In this document: positions 1-9,357 of the stretch, piece after piece | Layout of the letters: each line of letters starts with the position of its first letter | Position numbering within the stretch: the stretch's first letter is position 1 | DNA from: SXOA01 sp046593355 | GTDB lineage: Bacteria > Planctomycetota > Planctomycetia > Pirellulales > Pirellulaceae | Assembly (NCBI GenBank): GCA_046593355.1 | Contig: JBKJNY010000234.1 | Location: 12,740-76,739, forward strand | DNA: 64,000 nucleotides | Reading direction: 5' to 3' | The notes under the pieces: model-generated | Told to the model about the DNA's origin: nothing | The model's input: only the letters and a program-made list of their open reading frames with translations | Database searches by the model: none | Translations under genes and position numbers: made by a program

Positions 1-2
1 CC

Positions 3-1220
3 GCAGTGATCGTCGCCGGGCGATTGCTCGGGATGGTCTTCCGCTGGATTGGCCAGCCGCCGGTGATTGCGGAAGTCATCGCCGGCATTCTGCTCGGCCC
101 TTCGCTGCTTGGCGTGGTTTGGCCCGCCGGCCAGGAATTCTTGCTCCCCAAATCCCTTGAACCGTCGCTGGACGTGGTCGCGCAGCTCGGCGTCATCCTG
201 TATATGTTCGTCGTCGGCCTGGAGCTTGATCTTCGCGTGATGCAACAGCGAGGGACCGCCATTTTCACGACCGCCGCCGCCAGCATCGTGGTGCCGTTCG
301 CCCTCGGGTGCGCGCTGGCAATCCCGATGTATGCCGTCCATTCCCCCAGCACCGTTTCGTTCACGAAGTTCGCGCTCTTCCTGGGAGCCGCACTGTCCAT
401 CACGGCCTTTCCGGTGCTGGCTCGCATCTTGAAGGACCGCCGCATGACCCGCACGCCGCTTGGCGTGATGGCACTGACCTGCGCCGCTCTGAATGACGCG
501 GCCGCCTGGTGCCTCTTGGCGATTGTGGTCGGCGTCGCCCAGGCGGAACTCGGCTGGGCGATTGCGGTGGCCCTGATGACGCTGGCATTTATCGCCTTTA
601 TGTTCTTCGCCGTCCGCCCGCTCATCACGTGGCTGCTCTCGCGCCTGGGTGACGAGCCGCCGCCGCAGGGAGTGCTGGCCCTCATTTTTCTGGCCCTGCT
701 GATCTCCTGCCTGGCGACCGAGCTGATCGGCATTCATGCCATCTTCGGAGCCTTCCTCCTCGGAGCCGTCTTCCCCCACAATAGCCGCGTTGCCATCGAT
801 CTCTGCCACAAGCTGGAAGATCTGGTCACGGTTCTCTTGCTTCCCGCTTTCTTCGCTTTCACCGGCATGAGGACCGAAATCGGCCTCATCTCCGGTTGGG
901 AAAACTGGCTGTGGTGCCTGGCCATCATCGCCGTCGCGACCGCCGGCAAGTTCGGAGGAACGTTCGCCGCCGCCAGGCTCACGGGCCTCTCCTGGCGAGA
1001 CTCCGCCGGCCTGGGCACGCTGATGAATACCCGCGGCCTGATGGAGCTGATTGTCCTCAACATCGGGCTGGAACTAAAAATCATCTCCCCCACCGTGTTC
1101 GCCATGATGGTCGTCATGGCCATCGTCACCACGCTGGCTACGACCCCCATCTTACAGCTCATCGGGCTGAGGAAAGACGAAAACGGCAGCGAGGCTGCCC
1201 CCAATCGCGCCGGGGGATAA
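3..1220 (+). CDS. Cation:proton antiporter (KefB/NhaP type), 5'-truncated by window edge
   Basis: This is a polytopic inner-membrane exchanger of the CPA2 monovalent cation/proton antiporter family. About 400 residues are visible, almost all in hydrophobic helices. The opening stretch GQPPVIAEVIAGILLGPS is the typical first-helix signature of KefB/NhaS3-like antiporters, and GIHAIFGAFLLGAVFP and GMRTEIGL are conserved later segments. The frame is open to the window edge and a GTG at 6 is not a convincing start, so the real start lies upstream. No C-terminal TrkA-N domain is present, because the protein ends in a short charged tail after the last helix. The ion (sodium or potassium) cannot be told from sequence alone. 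Confidence 0.9.
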   Translation, partial: AVIVAGRLLGMVFRWIGQPPVIAEVIAGILLGPSLLGVVWPAGQEFLLPKSLEPSLDVVAQLGVILYMFVVGLELDLRVMQQRGTAIFTTAAASIVVPFALGCALAIPMYAVHSPSTVSFTKFALFLGAALSITAFPVLARILKDRRMTRTPLGVMALTCAALNDAAAWCLLAIVVGVAQAELGWAIAVALMTLAFIAFMFFAVRPLITWLLSRLGDEPPPQGVLALIFLALLISCLATELIGIHAIFGAFLLGAVFPHNSRVAIDLCHKLEDLVTVLLLPAFFAFTGMRTEIGLISGWENWLWCLAIIAVATAGKFGGTFAAARLTGLSWRDSAGLGTLMNTRGLMELIVLNIGLELKIISPTVFAMMVVMAIVTTLATTPILQLIGLRKDENGSEAAPNRAGG

Positions 1221-1374
1221 GGTGAATCGACGGGTTGCTCTGAGTTGACCTTCCCTGGTTTACCCGGTTTTGGTATCTCCCCCGGTGTTTGGGCCGCTTT
1301 GCGCGGCTGGCATGATCCCGCTGCAGCGGGTTACTACGAACGGGTGGAAGGGATTTCCAACAGCCAGGTGTCCT

Positions 1375-3621
1375 ATGTCAAAATTCTTGGATCTACTGAA
1401 GCGAACGCAGGCCATCGGCAAGCAGGTCAACCTGCGGCTGGCGATTGTGGCCGTGGTGCTCGGCGTCGGCGGTTTTGCCGTCTACAAGGGTGTGCAGCAA
1501 CTGGGGCCCAGCAAGCCGACTCCCAAAAAGGTCGTGAAGAACGGCGAGGAGAACTCGCCGGGAACACCTGAAGAGGGCGCGCCAGAAGCCGGCGCTCCTG
1601 GCAGTGTTGAAGGACAGTTGATTAGCGCCGAAGGGCCGCTCTACGGAGGCGGCGCTGTGACGGAGGAAAATGCCGCCGCGCAATACGGGACAGGGACCGA
1701 GAGCCCCACGAATGCCGCGGTCTATGGTGCCGGTGAAAATTCCAGCGAGCCAATCGTCCAAGACGTTCCGGGCGAAGCGCCCTCCAGCGCGCCCAATCGG
1801 CTGCGTACGCCGACGCGGCCTAGTGGCAGCGGCGGTTATGCCCTGAGTGATGAAAACCAAGGAGCCAAGCAGCCCGCCGTCAGCGAGGACAATTCCCCCG
1901 CTGCCGAAGGTGCGCTCGTTCAAGAAGTGCCATCATCCGAGACTTCCGAATCTGCCGAAGTGCCGGCCGCACTGGCCACGCTGCCCAGTACTCGTCCTCC
2001 GGCAAGGCTTGGTGCCGCGAGGTCCAATCCGCTCCCCTCCAGTCGCCCATTCTCCGGTGCGAGTGCCAACGCCGAAGCCGCCGAGCCGGAAGCCACAGCC
2101 GCGTTGCAGCCGGTTCGTCCGAATCCTTATGGTCCGAAGGCTGGCCTCGCCGCGTCCGCCGCTCATGACCGCGGCAGCCGCCATGTCGCCGCGCCGGTCT
2201 CTCATGCCCTGGCCGCGACCAATGGAGTTCCCGGCGAACGGCAGCTCGAGGGAATGCAAGCGCCGTCCGTCGCGCTGGAGAAATTGGCTCCGGCCGAGGT
2301 GCAAGTCGGCAAGCTTGCCACATTTGAAACTCGGGTCCGCAACGTCGGCCAGATTACCGCTCATGAAGTCATTGTGACCGACCACGTGCCCCGCGGCACG
2401 CGGCTGGAAGCGACCACTCCGCAAGCGACCGAAGCGGCGGACGGCACTCTCACTTGGAACCTGGGGACGATGCAACCGGGAGACGAGATTGCCATTTCCC
2501 TGCAAGTCACGCCGGAGGAAGAGGGGGAGATCGGCTCGGTAGCCCAGGTCGGCTTTGCGGGGAAAGCGACGGCCCGCACCATCTCCACGCGGCCAAGGCT
2601 CGAAATCGAACACACGGCGCCCAAGCAAGTCATGATTGGCCAGGAAGTGCGACTGGGAGTCACGATCAAGAACCCCGGCAGCGGGGCGGCAACCGGCGTG
2701 ATTGTCGAAGAGGATGTGCCGGACGGACTGTCGCATGTGGCCGGCAACGAGCTGGAATTTGAAATCGGCGTGCTCCGCCCCGGCGAATCGCGCGAGCTGG
2801 AGCTCAGCCTAAAAGCCGAGAAGCCGGGCGTGCTGGAGAACACGATTCTGGTCCGGGGCGAAGGAAATCTGACCAGCCAGCACAGTGTGCGGATTGAAGT
2901 CATCTCGCCGCAACTTCAGGTGGGCGTCAGCGGGCCAAAGAAACGGTTCCTCGACCAGCGCCCAGCGACGTATACAGTGACCGTGGCGAACCCCGGCACG
3001 GCAGCCGCACGCGACGTGCAGATCATTGCTTATCTGCCGAAGGGAATGAAGTACGTTTCGTCGGATTCCGAAGGCCAGTACGACGCCGGCCAGAACGCCG
3101 TGCTGTGGGGGCTCGAAGAGCTTCCCGCGGCGAAGAGCGGCAACGTGAAGTTCGTGGCAACTCCGGTCGAGACCGGCGAGCAGAAGATTCGCGTGGAAGG
3201 GAAAGCCGACCTCGGACTCTCCGTAGCCAGCGAGCAATCGGTGCAGGTCGATGCGGTCTCCGAGCTGGTCTTCAGCATCTCCGACCTCAATGATCCGATC
3301 GAAGTCGGTACCGACACGACTTATGAGGTCCGCGTGGCGAACAAGGGCTCGAAGCCGGCCACCAACGTCGTCCTGGCTGCCGCGCTCCCCAAAGAACTCA
3401 AGCTCGTCAGTGGGGAAGGGCCTTCCCGCGCCACGACGCGCGGTCAGCAGATTGACTTCGAGCCCGTCGGCCGCATTAATTCCGGCGAGGAAGTCACCTT
3501 CCGCATTCACGCCCAGGGAGTTGCCGCGGGTGACCACCTGATCCGCGTGCAGATCAGCAGCGATGAGTCGGCGACGCCGGTGACGAAAGAGGAGAGCACG
3601 CAGGTTTATGTGGATAGGTAG
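1375..3621 (+). CDS. DUF11-repeat envelope protein with N-terminal membrane anchor
   Basis: This is a 748-residue protein of unknown function. A single hydrophobic segment near residues 18-38 looks like a signal anchor. Residues 45-290 are Ala/Pro/Glu/Ser-rich low-complexity sequence. Four DUF11-like Ig-fold repeats follow, beginning near residues 296, 402, 512 and 629, each with an N-P/V-G-x-x-x-A core followed by a D-x-x-P segment and a W-x-L-G-like strand. DUF11 repeats are common in secreted planctomycete proteins and are thought to be structural or adhesive. The ATG at 1375 is preferred over the open frame from 1270 because it puts the charged N-terminus directly before the anchor. It converges on the HlyD/M50 operon, so a functional link is possible but unproven. 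Confidence 0.85.
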   Translation: MSKFLDLLKRTQAIGKQVNLRLAIVAVVLGVGGFAVYKGVQQLGPSKPTPKKVVKNGEENSPGTPEEGAPEAGAPGSVEGQLISAEGPLYGGGAVTEENAAAQYGTGTESPTNAAVYGAGENSSEPIVQDVPGEAPSSAPNRLRTPTRPSGSGGYALSDENQGAKQPAVSEDNSPAAEGALVQEVPSSETSESAEVPAALATLPSTRPPARLGAARSNPLPSSRPFSGASANAEAAEPEATAALQPVRPNPYGPKAGLAASAAHDRGSRHVAAPVSHALAATNGVPGERQLEGMQAPSVALEKLAPAEVQVGKLATFETRVRNVGQITAHEVIVTDHVPRGTRLEATTPQATEAADGTLTWNLGTMQPGDEIAISLQVTPEEEGEIGSVAQVGFAGKATARTISTRPRLEIEHTAPKQVMIGQEVRLGVTIKNPGSGAATGVIVEEDVPDGLSHVAGNELEFEIGVLRPGESRELELSLKAEKPGVLENTILVRGEGNLTSQHSVRIEVISPQLQVGVSGPKKRFLDQRPATYTVTVANPGTAAARDVQIIAYLPKGMKYVSSDSEGQYDAGQNAVLWGLEELPAAKSGNVKFVATPVETGEQKIRVEGKADLGLSVASEQSVQVDAVSELVFSISDLNDPIEVGTDTTYEVRVANKGSKPATNVVLAAALPKELKLVSGEGPSRATTRGQQIDFEPVGRINSGEEVTFRIHAQGVAAGDHLIRVQISSDESATPVTKEESTQVYVDR

Positions 3622-3626
3622 AAAGT

Positions 3627-3683
3627 ATTTCTCACGCTCCGCGTGAGGCATCTTCACGCGGAGCGTGAAGAGTACTTTTCTTG
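3627..3683. repeat. Two-hairpin palindrome (CTCCG/CGGAG loop family), terminator-like
   Basis: Hairpin one (3632-3646) has stem TCACG/CGTGA with loop CTCCG. Hairpin two (3654-3668) has the same stem with loop CGGAG. Because the halves are reverse complements, the whole element can also form one long cruciform. Flanks AAAGTAT and AGTACTTT extend the pairing imperfectly, and a short T-run follows. It sits between two convergent genes and could terminate transcription in both directions. Confidence 0.75.
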
Positions 3684-3690
3684 CGACGAC

Positions 3691-5952
3691 TTACATCTCA
3701 AAGTGGAACGTGCGGCAGGCCGTGCGCCAGAGGCGGCGATAGAGGGGCTGATATCCGGCGTGGATTTTGGCATGGCCAGTAGCGCCACAAAGTAGCCCGC
3801 ACACTCCGTGTGCGGGCATGTCTGCACACGGAGTGTGCAGACTACTCAAGGGAGCGCTCGCTAGGTACGTTACATCCGCGGGGCGTTCGATACCCGTTTC
3901 GTCCGTGCGAGTCGCCATGTCGCCGCCGGACTGGAGCGTGAGGTTCCGCGGAGCGGCTTGCATTTCCTGTTGGGAAATGTGCTCAATGCTGCTTGTCCGC
4001 TTGGAGCCCGGCTCCGCGGCGAGGAACAGGTCCACGGGTTGGTTCGGGCGGACGAATTCCAACTCGTCCTGTCCGATGGCGAGAATGGCTTCCAGCTCAC
4101 CCGGCTGGGCAATGAGGCAGATGAGTGTGCTCGGTTCGAGATATGCGCCCACGTTGTTCAGGCCCAGCGGCCGGCCGGACCAGGTGGCCAGAGTGCCGTG
4201 CGTGGAAGTGAACGGCATCTTGGTGGGCGCGGGAACGACAATCCCATCGACCGGCGCGACGACGGTCAGCTTCTTGATCTCCTCGCGGCGGCGGACGAGC
4301 TGGGCATCGACAGCGGCGAGCGATTCTTGTCCTTCCGCCAGTTCCAAATGAGCGGTGTCGTCGGTGTGAGCCCGCTGGCGAAGGGCGTCGAGCCGTGCGG
4401 CAAGCTGCTCGCGTTCGCTCTCCAGGATTCGTTGACTGAGGCGAGCGTCAATGTTCTCCAAAGTGAGGAGCGGCTCTCCCGCGCGGACCTCGCCACTTTG
4501 TATGTGAATTTGCCGTACCTCGCCGGGAACGTCGACATACACGCTGGTGCCCCCCCTCGGTTGCACATAGAAGCTGCATGGGATGTAGTACGGCAGCGGC
4601 ACGCAAAGGAGGCCGGCCAGTGCGGCGGCGGAAAGGCCGAGGATCACGGCGGCGCGGAGCTTTTTCACTTTAGTGGCCCTCCCAGGGACGTGAAAGAATT
4701 TCGCCAGCCGCCAGGCCGGCAGAATGACGAGGCTGAAGAACATCATGCCCGCCAGCGCCTGGCCCAGCACCTTCAGTCCCCACGGCTCCAGGGCCCGGTA
4801 GAGAAACCAGAAGATGGAGAGCGTGACAAACCAGCCGTAACAGGCGGAGGCGATGCTATAGAGCGCGAAGAGCCAGATGCGGCGGCGCGGCAGGAACGGG
4901 TCGGGGGGCTCCGGCAGACCGAGGACTAATGCGGCCGCTTTGCGCTGCAGGACGAGCGAAGCCTTCTGCCGCAGGTTGGGAATTTCAAGCAGGTCCGAGA
5001 GGATGTAGTAGCCGTCGTACCGCATCAGCGGGTTGGCGTTGAAGAGGAGCGTGCTGACCGAGCAGACGAACATCACATCCAGGCAGAGGCCGTTTACAAT
5101 CCCCGGCCGCGTGTACCACCAGAGAAACGTCGCGAGCGACGCCAGGATCAACTCCACGTACATGCCCCCGGCTCCCACTGCCGCCCGCCGCCAGCGGCTG
5201 GGGATCATCCAGGAATCGGTGACGTTGCAGTAGAGGCAGGGGGTGAAGACCAGCAGCATCAGCCCCATCTCGTGACACTCGCCGCCGAACCGTTTGCAGG
5301 CCAGGCCGTGCCCAATCTCGTGCAGGATCTTGGTGACGCAGAGTGTGAGCGCGAGCCAGAGCCAATTCTTCGCGGCAAAGAACTCGCGGAAGTCCGGCAG
5401 CCGCGAGCGGAAGACGTCGAACTCCGCCCCGATAAGCAAGAGAGCTGAGAGCATGAGCAGCAGCGCGGCCACCAGGGCCGGCAGCGAAAACAGCCAGCCG
5501 AAATAGCGATTGAGCCACGTTAGCAAGCGGTCGGGGTCGTACCCACGAAATCGGACCGCTAGGATGCTGCTGAGTTTGCCCAGTAAAACCTGCCGCTCCT
5601 TGGTGGTTGCCCGCTCGGCAAGCTGCTCTCCTTGCCCCGGCAGCTCGGAGAGGAGCAGGCCGTTGCGATAGAGCAGGCCGATGAGCTGATGGAGCTCGGC
5701 GGCCGAAATCTTCTGCGGGGCGAACTGGGTCTCGAACCGCTCGCGGATGGTGTCGAGGCTGGACTTGCCGTCGAGCAATGCGAGCAAGGCATACTCTTCA
5801 TCCTCGAAGCGAAAGTACTTGAGGGACATTGGGTCTTTGATGACCCAGTACTCTCTCCCCTGGTACGACTGCCGCGTCACCTGCAAATCCGGCCGCATCC
5901 GGAGCTGCACCGGCCGGCTGGAGGAGGAGACGAGGGTGGAGGAGGGTGGCAT
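3691..5952 (-). CDS. PqqD-like / M50 site-2 protease / HlyD fusion membrane protein
   Basis: This 753-residue protein has three parts. Residues 15-105 resemble a PqqD-type winged-helix peptide-binding domain. Residues 140-450 are a polytopic M50 domain with HEIGH at 211-215 and the partner motif NANPLMRYDG at 305-314, so both zinc sites are intact. Residues 460-640 form a HlyD/lipoyl-like barrel split by a coiled coil (500-560). The ATG at 5952 is chosen because codons upstream of it are translated from a palindromic repeat. It is the last gene of a minus-strand operon with two other HlyD-type proteins. Residues 702-721 are encoded by a palindrome at 3791-3846, inserted in frame. The substrate is unknown; export or maturation of a peptide is an inference. 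Confidence 0.85.
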   Translation of the reverse strand: MPPSSTLVSSSSRPVQLRMRPDLQVTRQSYQGREYWVIKDPMSLKYFRFEDEEYALLALLDGKSSLDTIRERFETQFAPQKISAAELHQLIGLLYRNGLLLSELPGQGEQLAERATTKERQVLLGKLSSILAVRFRGYDPDRLLTWLNRYFGWLFSLPALVAALLLMLSALLLIGAEFDVFRSRLPDFREFFAAKNWLWLALTLCVTKILHEIGHGLACKRFGGECHEMGLMLLVFTPCLYCNVTDSWMIPSRWRRAAVGAGGMYVELILASLATFLWWYTRPGIVNGLCLDVMFVCSVSTLLFNANPLMRYDGYYILSDLLEIPNLRQKASLVLQRKAAALVLGLPEPPDPFLPRRRIWLFALYSIASACYGWFVTLSIFWFLYRALEPWGLKVLGQALAGMMFFSLVILPAWRLAKFFHVPGRATKVKKLRAAVILGLSAAALAGLLCVPLPYYIPCSFYVQPRGGTSVYVDVPGEVRQIHIQSGEVRAGEPLLTLENIDARLSQRILESEREQLAARLDALRQRAHTDDTAHLELAEGQESLAAVDAQLVRRREEIKKLTVVAPVDGIVVPAPTKMPFTSTHGTLATWSGRPLGLNNVGAYLEPSTLICLIAQPGELEAILAIGQDELEFVRPNQPVDLFLAAEPGSKRTSSIEHISQQEMQAAPRNLTLQSGGDMATRTDETGIERPADVTYLASAPLSSLHTPCADMPAHGVCGLLCGATGHAKIHAGYQPLYRRLWRTACRTFHFEM
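3791..3846. repeat. Two-hairpin palindrome inside the M50/HlyD coding sequence
   Basis: Hairpin one (3799-3813) has stem GCACA/TGTGC and loop CTCCG. Hairpin two (3824-3838) has the same stem and loop CGGAG. Flanks AGTAG and CTACT also pair. It has the same architecture as the element at 3627-3683 but an unrelated stem, and it lies in frame within the 3' end of the M50 gene. Confidence 0.8.
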
Positions 5953-6070
5953 GTGTTCTCGTTCCCAAGCTCCGCTTGGGAACGCAAGTTTGCGAAGCTC
6001 TGCTTCGTCTGGTAATTCGGGAAGCGGAGCTTCCAGGCGTGTGTTCCCAAGCGGAGCTTGGGAACAAGTT
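5953..6070. repeat. Nested double palindrome (CTCCG/CGGAG loop family)
   Basis: The outer pair is GTTCCCAAG/CTTGGGAAC with loop CTCCG at 5961-5983 and loop CGGAG at 6042-6064. The inner pair is CGAAG/CTTCG with loop CTCTG at 5993-6007 and GGAAG/CTTCC with loop CGGAG at 6020-6034. It fills the gap between the HlyD gene and the M50/HlyD gene and gives rise to spurious N-terminal extensions of the downstream frame. Confidence 0.85.
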
Positions 6071-6074
6071 GTTG

Positions 6075-7016
6075 CTACTTGCCGATGGTCATCATCGCGT
6101 TCATTCCCGGTCGCAGCAGCCACTGGTTCTGCTCGCGGCGGTTTTCCACTTCGGCCCGCACGCGGTACTTGCCGCCGGAGGTGACGATGGGGCTGATGAA
6201 CACCACCTTGCCGGCGAACCGCTCCTGGCGTCCGCGGGCGAGCTGCACGTCCACCACCACGTTGCCGCCCGCGATTTCGCCGACGTTCACCTCCGAGGAA
6301 AGCACGAACCCTTCCACGCGCAGCCGGTCCATGCGCACGACCTGCACCACCGGCTCGCCGGCATTCACCCATTCTTGCCGCTCGTGGAAAACCGTGACGA
6401 CCTCGCCGTCAACCGGAGAGATAATCTCCCGCCGGGCGAGAGCGAGCTCGACGGCATCGACCTCGGCCTGGTGAACGTCCGCGGTCATCTTGGCAACTTT
6501 CAAGTCCAGCTTGGCCTTCTCGATCTGCAGCTCGTCGCGCTGGCGGGCGAGCTTGGCCTTTTCCAGCTCGGTCCCCGAAACCGTGTTTTGGGCTTTCCGT
6601 TCAATCGACAGCAGCCGGTTAAGTTCGGCAGTGGAGTATGCCAACGACGCCTGGGCGAAGCGGATTTCCACGTCGTCGGAAGCTTTGGTCAAAGCCGCGT
6701 CCCGCTCCAGCTCCGCCTTGAGCTTGCGGACCAACGGCTCGCGGTCGTCGAGGACGGCGAGCGGCTCTCCTTTACGGACAACGGCACCCTCGGTGACTGT
6801 GAGCTCCTTGATGGCCCCCGCCTCCAATGCCGGCACTTGCACGTCTTCCAGCAGGTAGATGAAGCAGTCCGGGATTTGCACTACTCCGGCAGATGGTTGT
6901 GATGATGAGCCGCTGGACGCGCCCCGAAACGCGCTCGGTTGCCGGGCGGCAGAGGGTCGCTCGGGAGGAATTGACAAAGCACCTACAGCAATCATCGCAA
7001 CCGTGACAATGGACAT
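6075..7016 (-). CDS. HlyD-family periplasmic adaptor protein
   Basis: This 313-residue membrane-fusion protein starts with a hydrophobic signal or anchor (MSIVTVAMIAVGALS). A lipoyl half-motif follows (LEAGAIKELTVTEGAVVRKG and a conserved LDD), then a long helical hairpin around residues 100-190, the second lipoyl half (ISPVDGEVV) and a beta-barrel region. The family normally bridges an inner-membrane transporter to the outer envelope. The ATG at 7016 is chosen over 7091 because it begins the signal sequence and avoids overlap with the upstream gene. It is the middle gene of the trio, 37 bases after the two-GAF/HlyD gene. No RND or ABC exporter partner is adjacent. Confidence 0.85.
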   Translation of the reverse strand: MSIVTVAMIAVGALSIPPERPSAARQPSAFRGASSGSSSQPSAGVVQIPDCFIYLLEDVQVPALEAGAIKELTVTEGAVVRKGEPLAVLDDREPLVRKLKAELERDAALTKASDDVEIRFAQASLAYSTAELNRLLSIERKAQNTVSGTELEKAKLARQRDELQIEKAKLDLKVAKMTADVHQAEVDAVELALARREIISPVDGEVVTVFHERQEWVNAGEPVVQVVRMDRLRVEGFVLSSEVNVGEIAGGNVVVDVQLARGRQERFAGKVVFISPIVTSGGKYRVRAEVENRREQNQWLLRPGMNAMMTIGK

Positions 7017-7053
7017 AACTTTGAACCTTGAACTTGGAACCTTGGACTTTGCT

Positions 7054-9222
7054 TTACAGCCAGAACAGCACTTTCGCCTGCACGGTTTCAATCAAATCGC
7101 AGAACCAGGTGTAGCCGAGGCTCTTCCGGCCACAGTAGAGCTTGGCCGTAACGGTGGTCTGGTCGTGCAGGTGCGGCAGCGTGCCCTTGTCCACTTCCAC
7201 GCGGACGAGAATGGTATTCCCCTCCTCGCCGCGGACCTCGGCGGACTGCTCGATTTCGATGACCCTCCCGTGGAACTCTTCCCCCGGATGACTGCTGAGC
7301 ATGAAGGTGACGTCGAGAGCAGGGCGGGTCTCGTCCGCAGTACCATCGCCCCCCTCTTGTGCCGTCAGAATGTGCCGCAGCCGCCGTTCAGGGACGTAAA
7401 GTTCCAGTTCCCACGGCCCGTCGGGATTGGCGAGCGTCATCAGCACCTGCCCGCGCTGCACGGGACGGCGGAGCAGGCTGGCTTCCACTTCCCATGTCAC
7501 CACTTGGCCCGCAGCTTCCGCCAACACCCTCAGCCGCTTCTGCTTCTGGGTGAACAACTCCTGCTCGCGGCGGATGTTCTCGGCTTCCTGGCGTAGCTCG
7601 ACCAGCTCGCCCGCGAGCCGGCTTTCGTCGTAAGGAGTCAGCCGAGAGGCACCGCCGCGGTTGTTGTCGAGCAGGCGCTTGTTCGTGGAGGAAGTCTTTT
7701 CCTGCACCCCCTTCTGCCGGCCAAGCAAGCGTTCAAATTCTTCGGCGAGGTCCGGGCTATGGAGTTCCGCCAGCACGTCGCCGCGGCTAACCGTCTGGCC
7801 ATGCCGGACCGGGACACTGACGACGTCGCCATCGATGCGGGCGAAGATATCCCACCGCTCTACCGGCTGAAGCTTGCCTCTGGCGGCAACTTCAAATTCC
7901 GCCGGGATGACGACCAGAGCGTAGATGATTCCGCCGAGCAGAGCCAGCACGCCGGCCGTTTTGAAGAACGTCCGGCCACGGAAGAGGGAAGCCGTCTTTC
8001 CCAGCACCTTCCAGAGCGGCATCAGGAACAGGCCGCTATGCTCCAGCGCGTTGGCAAGGGCCGCCGCGCTATGCTCGGCCACCATCTCGCTGAGGCTGCG
8101 GAGCAGGTCCGTCGCCTTGGCCTCCTGCAGTTGTTCGATGATGAGAGCGCCGACGAGTTTCTTCCGCTGGTAGTTGGATTTGTCAGAGTCGGAGCTTGGT
8201 TTGGTTCCACCCACCGTAGCTAAGAGCGGCAACACGGCGAGGAGGCGGGCGTGAGACGCATCAATGTACGGCTGGAGATGCTGGTCGATTTGCGGCGCGG
8301 CTTCGCCACTGTTTGCGGCGTGCCAAAGCGGTTCTCTTGTCTTCGCAACCGCCTGTGCCAGTTTGCTGAGATGCCGGACTTCCGTCGCCCGCCGGTCGAT
8401 GGTATCCAGGCCGCTCACGGCAACGACCCGCAACTTCCCGCCGTCCTTCACCGCGAGTGACACCCGGTCGCACCCAATCAACCGCCGCCCTTCGTTGACA
8501 ATCGAATACCCGGCCTGCCGCACGTCGAGCGAGGCATGAATGGACCGCAGGAACTGCTCCAGTTGTTTCCAAAGCTGTTGCCGGTCATTCAAGAACCGCA
8601 GCCGTTGGTTCTTCAAGTAGTCCGCGGCGAGGTCGGCCATCTGGCTGACGAAACGGACGTAGCCGCGCTGCGTTGTTGGCCCGCCGCCGGGCCGCTGAAA
8701 GATTTCGACGAGGCCGACCACTTCTTGCTCCACGCGAAGCGGCGCGAGAACGAGCAGGTGAGCAGAAGGGTTCGCTTCGGCATCTTCTCCACTTCCGCCT
8801 GCTCGCGGCGGCACGAGCATCGCATTCCCCGACGACATTGCCTTGCGGAGCAAGCGGCTGTGTTGCTGGCGGCCGGCGGTGGAGTCGTCGAGTTCCGCGC
8901 CGGCGAGATTGACCTGATACTGCAAGGTGAGGCCGTTGTCGCCACTGGTCCAAACGGCGCCGCCAACCGCGGCCATTGCGGAGACAATGCGACCCAGAAA
9001 GCCGGCGTAGAACTCTTCCGGAGGAATCTCCTGTTTTGCGAGCTGGGCAATTTCTTGCACCAGCGAACGAATCTCGTTCTTGGTCTCTTGCACCAGTAAC
9101 AGGTCGGGACTTGGCGGCGGACTTGCGGCGCTTCCCTTGGCGGTTGCCGGCGCGGAGGGGAGCGGCACCTGCAGCGGCGAAGCAGTCGTGGGAGAATACG
9201 AGGTCGCCATTCGGACAGACAT
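7054..9222 (-). CDS. Two-GAF-domain HlyD-like membrane protein
   Basis: This 722-residue protein has an unusual order. A Pro/Ser/Ala-rich N-terminus is followed by two GAF-like domains (about 55-205 and 220-395), one transmembrane helix (420-440) and a HlyD-like periplasmic part with lipoyl halves near 455-490 and 570-600. A coiled coil (495-560) sits between the halves and a beta-barrel region follows. The layout suggests a cytoplasmic sensor joined through the membrane to an adaptor domain; this is inference. Ligand residues of the GAF folds cannot be judged by eye. It is the first gene of the operon with the HlyD and M50/HlyD genes. Starts at 9222 or 9210 are both possible. Confidence 0.8.
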   Translation of the reverse strand: MSVRMATSYSPTTASPLQVPLPSAPATAKGSAASPPPSPDLLLVQETKNEIRSLVQEIAQLAKQEIPPEEFYAGFLGRIVSAMAAVGGAVWTSGDNGLTLQYQVNLAGAELDDSTAGRQQHSRLLRKAMSSGNAMLVPPRAGGSGEDAEANPSAHLLVLAPLRVEQEVVGLVEIFQRPGGGPTTQRGYVRFVSQMADLAADYLKNQRLRFLNDRQQLWKQLEQFLRSIHASLDVRQAGYSIVNEGRRLIGCDRVSLAVKDGGKLRVVAVSGLDTIDRRATEVRHLSKLAQAVAKTREPLWHAANSGEAAPQIDQHLQPYIDASHARLLAVLPLLATVGGTKPSSDSDKSNYQRKKLVGALIIEQLQEAKATDLLRSLSEMVAEHSAAALANALEHSGLFLMPLWKVLGKTASLFRGRTFFKTAGVLALLGGIIYALVVIPAEFEVAARGKLQPVERWDIFARIDGDVVSVPVRHGQTVSRGDVLAELHSPDLAEEFERLLGRQKGVQEKTSSTNKRLLDNNRGGASRLTPYDESRLAGELVELRQEAENIRREQELFTQKQKRLRVLAEAAGQVVTWEVEASLLRRPVQRGQVLMTLANPDGPWELELYVPERRLRHILTAQEGGDGTADETRPALDVTFMLSSHPGEEFHGRVIEIEQSAEVRGEEGNTILVRVEVDKGTLPHLHDQTTVTAKLYCGRKSLGYTWFCDLIETVQAKVLFWL

Positions 9223-9357
9223 GCTAGCGGAAGAGGCGCGCGGGTACGCTTCTTATCTTCGGCCCAGGCACGCCTTGCTCTGCCGGAAAAATCGGCACAA
9301 GCGGCAGAGTCGCTGATAGCACTCCCCACCCCCCGCCCACTGCGTTACGCTGAAAGC

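Noticed and set aside
5953..6372. N-terminal extension of the M50/HlyD protein up to 6372
   Set aside because: The extra residues are Arg/Gly-rich and read through the nested palindrome and into the HlyD gene. The ATG at 5952 begins directly before the PqqD-like domain.
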